A stretch of DNA of 7,741 nt from an uncultured Clostridia bacterium (GTDB lineage: Bacteria; Bacillota; Clostridia; Christensenellales; Pumilibacteraceae): assembly GCA_947588325.1 (NCBI GenBank), contig CANPYH010000068.1, forward strand, positions 1 through 7,741, given 5' to 3'. Under the pieces are notes generated by a model. It ran no database searches. It was not told the DNA's origin and was given only the letters and a program-made list of their open reading frames with translations. The translations under genes were made by a program, and so were the position numbers. This document shows positions 1-4,512 of the stretch, piece after piece; position 1 is the stretch's first letter; the number at the start of each line of letters is the position of its first letter.

Positions 1-1192
1 CCGCCGCTCGAAGTGCGGACTGCAGGTTGTTGTCGAGAATGAGATAGGGGGTCATGACGTACATATACTTTGTCGAGCGGTTAATCATCTCGAGCAGGCA
101 GTTCTCGGCTATGTGGTCGGGCATGGCGGGTTTGGGTCCGTCGCCGAACGGTTGAATTATTCCCGCTTCTTCGCCGAAATCTTCATAGTAGTTGGGAATA
201 AATTGCGAAATGTCGCCGAGTTGTCCGTTATTGGGTATCTCGTACAGCGAGACGAAGAGGGTGATCAGGTTCTGTACCGCCGCGCCGCGTATCATGAGCG
301 AGGCGTCCTTCCACTGACCGTGCGGGTGCTTGACGTTGATATACTCGTCGGCGAGGTTGGTTCCGCCCATAAAGCCCACGCGCCCGTCAATGACCGTGAT
401 TTTGCGGTGGTCGCGGTTGTTGTGCCGCGCCGTGGCGAGGGGGGTGAACCTGTTGAAGCGGTGACACTCGAAGCCCTTTTCCCGCATCTTCTTGCAGAAG
501 TTCGGACCCGCGTGCGGCAGACTGCCGAAGTCGTCGTACATGAGCTTGATAATAACGCCCTGTCTGAGCTTACGGAGTAATATCTCCTCGACGCGGCTCC
601 ACATAACGCCGTAGTCCACGATAAAATACTCCATGAAAATATACTTCTCCGCCCTTTCCAGCTCCTCGAGCAGGGCGTCGAAAAAGGTCTCGCCCGTCTC
701 GAAATACACGGCGTCGGAGTAGCGGTGCGGCATAGCCCCCGCGACGTTATAGAGATAGCGGCTGTGCCCCGCCCACTCTCCGAGTATGTCCGCATAGTCG
801 CGATCGCATTCGGTGTATTCCTTAATCCTCTCGCGAGCGTCGGCATAGAGCTTGGCTTGTTTGCGCGGGAAGTACCGCGAGGAAAAGAGGGGATACATTA
901 TCGCGCCCGCAATAGGCGCAACGACGAAGAGTATTATCCAGCTCACCTTTGCGTCCGAGGACATGTCGCGTATGACAATGCGTACGACGAAGAACACCGA
1001 GATAATGAGGTTTACGCCGACGGTGAGCAGCCCCGACAGCGTGAAGGGTCCGAAGGTGACGTTGACGCGGCTCATCATTCTGTCTATAAGGTAGTTCAAA
1101 AGAAAAGCAAACCCTATTTGCAAGAATATGGCTATGAAAGTAAATGTCGTTCTCCCGAACAGTTTGGATAAAACTTTTTTGATGAACTTCAT
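1..1192 (-). CDS. cls: Cardiolipin synthase, phospholipase D superfamily (3' end outside window)
   Basis: Membrane enzyme that joins phosphatidylglycerol molecules to make cardiolipin. The visible 397 residues start MKFIKKVLSK. Three hydrophobic segments lie at about residues 15-35, 53-75 and 83-103, followed by the cytosolic PLD-type domain. The first HKD motif is complete: H262, K264 and D269 in DHRKITVIDG, followed by GFMGGTN at 273-279. The context GETFFDALLEELERAEKYIF near 167-186 and EYFIVDYG near 188-195 is typical of the family. The second HKD motif should lie just past residue 397 and is not in the window; full-length enzymes are about 480-510 residues. The start at 1192 was chosen because it is the first ATG about 36 bases after a consensus promoter. 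The ribosome site is weak (ACGGGG about 10 bases upstream). It is divergent from tpiA. Bacillota often carry several cls paralogues, and which one this is cannot be told. Confidence 0.93.
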   Translation of the reverse strand, partial: MKFIKKVLSKLFGRTTFTFIAIFLQIGFAFLLNYLIDRMMSRVNVTFGPFTLSGLLTVGVNLIISVFFVVRIVIRDMSSDAKVSWIILFVVAPIAGAIMYPLFSSRYFPRKQAKLYADARERIKEYTECDRDYADILGEWAGHSRYLYNVAGAMPHRYSDAVYFETGETFFDALLEELERAEKYIFMEYFIVDYGVMWSRVEEILLRKLRQGVIIKLMYDDFGSLPHAGPNFCKKMREKGFECHRFNRFTPLATARHNNRDHRKITVIDGRVGFMGGTNLADEYINVKHPHGQWKDASLMIRGAAVQNLITLFVSLYEIPNNGQLGDISQFIPNYYEDFGEEAGIIQPFGDGPKPAMPDHIAENCLLEMINRSTKYMYVMTPYLILDNNLQSALRAA

Positions 1193-1234
1193 TCGTGCCG
1201 CCCCGTATTCGCCAAAATCACACCGATTAACGTT

Positions 1235-1263
1235 ATTATACCCCCGCGCGCGGAATATGTCAA
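1235..1263 (-). promoter_or_regulatory. Consensus sigma-A promoter for cls
   Basis: Read on the minus strand, TTGACA (1263-1258) and TATAAT (1240-1235) are both exact consensus boxes separated by exactly 17 bases. The spacer is GC-rich (CGCGCGCGGGGG). Transcription should start near 1228, leaving a leader of about 36 bases before the cls ATG at 1192. An exact match to both boxes is uncommon and suggests strong basal expression unless repressed. Confidence 0.88.
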
Positions 1264-1275
1264 TAACCTATGAGA

Positions 1276-1343
1276 ATAAACCGCCATTCCGCGCCGAAGA
1301 TAGCGGTTTTTGCCCACAAAATTCATGCTTTTGGATAAACCGC
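1276..1343. repeat. Short direct and inverted repeats between the divergent promoters
   Basis: ATAAACCGC occurs at 1276-1284 and again at 1335-1343. The inverted copy GCGGTTT lies at 1303-1309, pairs with AAACCGC at 1278-1284 and is followed by a T run (1307-1311). The block fills the gap between the cls -35 box and the tpiA -35 box. It could be an operator for a shared regulator or a weak hairpin; no regulator family is recognised. Short repeats of this length can also arise by chance. Confidence 0.35.
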
Positions 1344-1353
1344 GCGAAAAGTG

Positions 1354-1382
1354 TTGCCATTCGTCTCCGTTTGTTATATAAT
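1354..1382 (+). promoter_or_regulatory. Sigma-A promoter for tpiA
   Basis: TTGCCA (1354-1359) and TATAAT (1377-1382) are separated by 17 bases. This gives one mismatch in the -35 box and a perfect -10 box. Transcription should start near 1389, giving a leader of about 48 bases that ends in a good ribosome site. It may also drive the downstream glycosyltransferase operon by read-through past the hairpin at 2237-2271. Confidence 0.85.
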
Positions 1383-1393
1383 ACTTAACGGTA

Positions 1394-1417
1394 TGGGCGG
1401 GTTGCAAGTTACGCCCA
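1394..1417 (+). promoter_or_regulatory. Leader hairpin at the 5' end of the tpiA transcript
   Basis: TGGGCG (1394-1399) pairs with CGCCCA (1412-1417) around a 12-base loop. If transcription begins near 1389, the stem starts within the first few bases of the mRNA and ends 7 bases before the AAGGAG site at 1425-1430. Stems at the extreme 5' end are known to stabilise several bacterial mRNAs, so a stabilising role is a reasonable inference. The stem is only 6 bp and could be incidental. Confidence 0.4.
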
Positions 1418-1436
1418 AAGAAAAAAGGAGTTTATT

Positions 1437-2192
1437 ATGGCAAGAAAACCCATTATCGCAGGAAACTGGAAGATGAACATGACCAAGGCGGAGGCGGCAG
1501 TGCTTATCGAAGAGCTTAAGCCCCTCGTCGCCAACGCAAAGTGCGAAGTCGCGATCTGCGTGCCCTATACGGACATAGAGACCGCCGCCGCTCTTTGCAA
1601 GGGAACGAATATCAAAGTCGGCGCCGAGAACGTCGCTTGGGCGGAAAAGGGCGCATTCACGGGCGAGATCTCCGCGGATATGCTCCTCGAAGCGGGCGCG
1701 GAATACGTCATTATCGGACACAGCGAGCGCCGTCAATACTTTGGCGAGACCAACGAGAGCGTGAACAAGCGCCTCAAGACCGCGCTGGCAAAGGGACTTA
1801 AACCCATAGTTTGCGTAGGCGAAACGCTCGAGCAGAGGGAGAAGAACCGCACCAAGTCGGTTATCCGCAAGCAGATAGTCGAAGGGTTTGCGGGGCTGAC
1901 CGAGGAAGAGGTTGCCAAAACGGTCGTGGCTTACGAGCCTGTCTGGGCAATCGGCACGGGCAAGACGGCGACGAGCGAACAGGCGGAAGAGACTATCGCG
2001 TTCTGCCGCAGCGTACTTGCAAAGATCTCCTCGCGCAAGACTGCCAACAAGGTCCGCATTCAATACGGCGGCTCCATGAACCCGAAGAACGTCAAGGATC
2101 TCATGGCACAGAAGAACATAGACGGCGGACTTATCGGCGGCGCGTCGCTTAAAGCGGTGGATTTCAGCCAAGTAGTCAATTATTCGGACTGA
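1437..2192 (+). CDS. tpiA: Triosephosphate isomerase
   Basis: Cytosolic glycolytic enzyme interconverting dihydroxyacetone phosphate and glyceraldehyde 3-phosphate. At 251 residues it has the normal bacterial length and is a single TIM barrel. The key residues are all present: N10 and K12 in GNWKMN, H95 in IIGHSERR, the catalytic base E167 in AYEPVWAIGTGKTA with the loop-6 lid following, YGGSMNP at 210-216, and the phosphate-binding GGASL at 234-238. The start is set by AAGGAG at 1425-1430, six bases before the ATG. It has its own strong promoter. In many Bacillota this gene sits in a gap-pgk-tpi-gpm operon; here it stands alone between cls and a glycan operon. No sign of damage or transfer is seen. 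Confidence 0.98.
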   Translation: MARKPIIAGNWKMNMTKAEAAVLIEELKPLVANAKCEVAICVPYTDIETAAALCKGTNIKVGAENVAWAEKGAFTGEISADMLLEAGAEYVIIGHSERRQYFGETNESVNKRLKTALAKGLKPIVCVGETLEQREKNRTKSVIRKQIVEGFAGLTEEEVAKTVVAYEPVWAIGTGKTATSEQAEETIAFCRSVLAKISSRKTANKVRIQYGGSMNPKNVKDLMAQKNIDGGLIGGASLKAVDFSQVVNYSD

Positions 2193-2236
2193 TGAGCGAG
2201 GGAATTTCGCCGTCCGAAGCTGAATAAACAATGGGG

Positions 2237-2271
2237 AAAGAGCAAAACAGCGCACTACTGTTTTGTTCTTT
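2237..2271 (+). terminator. Putative intrinsic terminator or attenuator after tpiA
   Basis: A 14-bp inverted repeat, AAAGAGCAAAACAG (2237-2250) and CTGTTTTGTTCTTT (2258-2271), encloses a 7-base loop; all pairs are Watson-Crick except one G-U. The descending arm is itself U-rich, so a shorter stem with a U tail can form as in an intrinsic terminator. The stem is AT-rich and no further U run follows, so termination is probably partial. It lies 45 bases after the tpiA stop and 20 bases before the next ATG. It may reduce transcription into the glycosyltransferase operon. Confidence 0.55.
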
Positions 2272-2276
2272 GCGTG

Positions 2277-2282
2277 AAGGGG
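2277..2282 (+). promoter_or_regulatory. Ribosome binding site that fixes the start of the first glycosyltransferase
   Basis: AAGGGG lies 8 bases before the ATG at 2291. The in-frame ATG at 2231 has no such site and would place the 2237-2271 hairpin inside the coding sequence, so 2291 is the better start. Confidence 0.7.
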
Positions 2283-2290
2283 TATACCGA

Positions 2291-4027
2291 ATGATTTTGT
2301 TTGACCTTATGCTTGACGCGCCCGTGGAAGGGGCGGAGCCGCTGCTCTATGACGGAAAGGCAGAGCGGGCGGGTAATTCGCTGTTCCTTCCCCGCGGCGA
2401 GAGCGTGAGCTTTGACAGCCATTTCAACCTCTTCCCCTGCTCTGAGTACGCCGAGTATTGCGGGCTTCGCGAAGTCACCCTCACTCTTGAAGCGGAGGGC
2501 GAGTTCGAGCTTACTATATATAACAAGACCCGCCGCGGCAAGGTAAAGACGCTGTCGTCGCACCGCGCCTCGGGGAATATATCGGTCAGGACCGACTTCT
2601 CCGCACTGCCCAAAGAGGGATATCTGTACTTCGATATCAAGGCGGAGTCCGACGTGATTATAAAGGGCGGGCGGTACGAGAGCGACAGAGAGGGACGGAA
2701 AACGTCGATCGGCGTCGTCATTTGCACCTATCGCCGCGAGGAGTACGTCAAGCGTAACATCCAAACGGTTATCCGCGGCATGGAGGGGAAGTGGAAGGAT
2801 CGCTTCCGCGTCTTCGTGATAGACAACGCGGGCACCCTCGACCTGCCCCCGTCCGACTGCTACACCGTCATTCGCAACCGAAATCTCGGCGGCTCGGGCG
2901 GGTTCACGCGGGGAATAACGGAGGTTTGCAAGGATAAGTCGCTTACGCACTTCCTGCTTATGGACGACGACATAGTGTTCGACTTCGGCACCCTTAAACG
3001 GACGTATAACCTCGTGTCCCTGCTCTCGGGAAAATACGAAAACGCCTCGGTGGGCGGGAATATGCTCACCCTCGAAGAGCCTTGTATGCAGCACGAGAAC
3101 GGCGCGTTTTTCAAGGGCGGTCGGGTGTTCTCCATAAACAGCGGGGTGGACCTGACGAAGCGGGAAAACCTGATACTCGACGAGCGTGAGTCCAAGGCGA
3201 CGTATAACGCCTGGTGGTATATGTGTATGCCCGTCTCCACCGTGGAAAAGCACGGACTGCCCTTCCCCTTCTTCGTCAAGGGCGACGATATCGAATACGG
3301 CATACGCTCGGCGGAGGGTATCGCGCTTGGCAGCGGCATATCCGTGTGGCACCAAGGCTTTGCGGTAAAAAACAGCCCCGCCACGGCGTACTACGCTTGC
3401 AGAAACTCGACGGCGGCAAACGCCATGCTTTACAAAAAAGGTCGGTTCTATCTCGCCGCGCTCATGCTGTACCGCGTCACGCGGGAACTGTCGTTGCGCG
3501 AATACGACACGGCGGAGATGATGCTGCGCGGCTACGACGACTTTTGTCGCGGTATCGAGTTTTACAAGGGCGTGGACGTAGAAAAGCTTAACGCCGAGGT
3601 TATGAGCGTTAAGCCCAAGTATTACAAAAAAGAAGAGCTGGAAGATAAGTACGGACCCATGCCGAGTCGGGAGAAGCCCCAAAAGGCGCGCTTTGCCGTC
3701 TTTAACAGGATACTGACCTTCCTCGAAAACTTCCTGCCCTCCTTCCTCTGCCGCAAAAAGCCCGTCGTTATCGAGGCAAAGTCGGTTGTGGCGAAGAGGA
3801 CGAGGTTCCGTCGGACAGTGGTGGTATACGACAGCGAGAAGGAAGTGGGTTACGTCTGCGAGTACGACGGCAAGCGACGGGGGAAACTGCGCCGAAGAGC
3901 GGAGAAGATGTTCTTCAAGTTGCTTTTCGGCTACGGAAAATTGCACAAGGAATACAAGTCGGGATATAAAGAGTTATGCACCGAAGAGGAGTGGAATAAA
4001 CGCTTCTTCGGCAAGGAGGAAGAATGA
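2291..4027 (+). CDS. GlfT2-like family 2 glycosyltransferase (galactofuranosyltransferase-type)
   Basis: Inverting GT2 enzyme of 578 residues with the domain order of mycobacterial GlfT2, which polymerises galactofuranose from UDP-Galf onto a lipid-linked acceptor. Residues 1-135 form a beta-rich N-terminal domain (FNLFP, then alternating strands). The GT-A core begins at SIGVVICTYRREEY (139-152). It continues with VIDNAG (176-181), the glycine-rich NLGGSGGFTRG (198-208), the metal-binding DDD at 225-227, NAWWY (306-310), the likely general base in GDDIEYG (331-337) and a likely metal-ligand His354 in VWH. Residues about 400-578 are helical and very basic (for example KRTRF and KRRGKLRRR), with no membrane span; this fits a peripheral membrane protein. 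Its stop overlaps dut by 4 bases. The family call is firm. The donor sugar is inferred only from GlfT2 resemblance, and another hexose is possible. Confidence 0.85.
   Translation: MILFDLMLDAPVEGAEPLLYDGKAERAGNSLFLPRGESVSFDSHFNLFPCSEYAEYCGLREVTLTLEAEGEFELTIYNKTRRGKVKTLSSHRASGNISVRTDFSALPKEGYLYFDIKAESDVIIKGGRYESDREGRKTSIGVVICTYRREEYVKRNIQTVIRGMEGKWKDRFRVFVIDNAGTLDLPPSDCYTVIRNRNLGGSGGFTRGITEVCKDKSLTHFLLMDDDIVFDFGTLKRTYNLVSLLSGKYENASVGGNMLTLEEPCMQHENGAFFKGGRVFSINSGVDLTKRENLILDERESKATYNAWWYMCMPVSTVEKHGLPFPFFVKGDDIEYGIRSAEGIALGSGISVWHQGFAVKNSPATAYYACRNSTAANAMLYKKGRFYLAALMLYRVTRELSLREYDTAEMMLRGYDDFCRGIEFYKGVDVEKLNAEVMSVKPKYYKKEELEDKYGPMPSREKPQKARFAVFNRILTFLENFLPSFLCRKKPVVIEAKSVVAKRTRFRRTVVVYDSEKEVGYVCEYDGKRRGKLRRRAEKMFFKLLFGYGKLHKEYKSGYKELCTEEEWNKRFFGKEEE
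4013..4019 (+). promoter_or_regulatory. Ribosome binding site for dut, inside the upstream gene
   Basis: AAGGAGG is a near-perfect anti-16S match, 4 bases before the dut ATG, and doubles as codons for the last residues of the upstream glycosyltransferase. With the ATGA overlap, this points to translational coupling. Confidence 0.8.
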
Positions 4028-4491
4028 CAAAGTTCTATAAAGTATCGAAAGAACGGTTCGTTGCGGACGGCGGCGACGGCGACGTATACGACGGAATTAT
4101 ACTGCCCCGCCGTGCGACCGCGGGCAGTGCGGGTTACGACTTTTTCGCGCCCTCTCCTCTCGGTATTGCGGCGGGGGAGACGGTGAAGATACCGACGGGT
4201 ATCCGTTGTCAAATGGACGGGGATCGCGTGCTCGCCATATTCCCGCGCTCGGGGCTTGGGTTTAAGTATAAACTCGCGCTGGATAACACCGTGGGAATAA
4301 TCGACGCCGACTATTTCGGCGCGGAGAACGAAGGTCACATCATGATCAAGATGACCAACCGCAGCGATAAGGACCTTTTCGTCGACGCGGGCAAGGCGTT
4401 TGCGCAGGGGATATTCCTCGCATACTACCTCACCGACGACGACGAGGCGGAGGGCGTTCGCACGGGCGGCTTCGGCAGCACTACAAAATAA
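4024..4491 (+). CDS. dut: Deoxyuridine 5'-triphosphate nucleotidohydrolase (trimeric dUTPase)
   Basis: Hydrolyses dUTP to dUMP and pyrophosphate, keeping uracil out of DNA and supplying dUMP for thymidylate synthesis. It has 155 residues, close to the usual 145-155. All five family motifs are present in order: AGYDF (36-40), PRSGLGFK (74-81), GIIDADYFG (91-99, with D94 in the catalytic position), AGKAFAQGIF (122-131), and the C-terminal arm RTGGFGSTTK (146-155) that closes over the substrate. Homotrimer in the cytosol by family knowledge. It starts in an ATGA overlap with the preceding glycosyltransferase and is followed 21 bases later by another glycosyltransferase. Its placement inside a glycan operon is odd; co-transcription is likely but a functional link is not evident. 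Confidence 0.97.
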   Translation: MTKFYKVSKERFVADGGDGDVYDGIILPRRATAGSAGYDFFAPSPLGIAAGETVKIPTGIRCQMDGDRVLAIFPRSGLGFKYKLALDNTVGIIDADYFGAENEGHIMIKMTNRSDKDLFVDAGKAFAQGIFLAYYLTDDDEAEGVRTGGFGSTTK

Positions 4492-4512
4492 CAAACAAAG
4501 CGGAGCAATAAC

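Noticed and set aside
852..1388. Small plus-strand open frames over the start of cls and the control region.
   Set aside because: They are antisense to a well-supported cls gene or cross the promoters, with no ribosome site and no recognisable protein features.
1371..1391. Possible Rex (redox sensor) operator over the tpiA -10 box: TTGTTA, then TTAACGG.
   Set aside because: The right half lacks the final CAA complement and the spacing is about 3 bases longer than the usual 18-bp Rex site.
1189..1407. 72-codon minus-strand frame running through the divergent control region.
   Set aside because: It covers both promoters, has no ribosome site or family resemblance, and its start would lie upstream of the cls promoter.
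2263..2288. Possible promoter for the glycan operon (TTGTTC and TATACC).
   Set aside because: The spacing is only 14 bases, the boxes are poor, and the left box is part of the hairpin arm.
2231..2290. Upstream in-frame ATG at 2231 adding 20 residues to the first glycosyltransferase.
   Set aside because: No ribosome site precedes it, the extension would consist of the hairpin sequence, and AAGGGG sits properly before the ATG at 2291.
2255..3946. A 563-codon open frame on the minus strand opposite the first glycosyltransferase, and similar long frames opposite tpiA, dut, cls and the fusion gene.
   Set aside because: All lie in exact codon register with the real gene, where only TTA, CTA and TCA sense codons would create stops. 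These codons are scarce in this GC-rich DNA. The translations have no recognisable motifs, while the opposite strands encode clear families.
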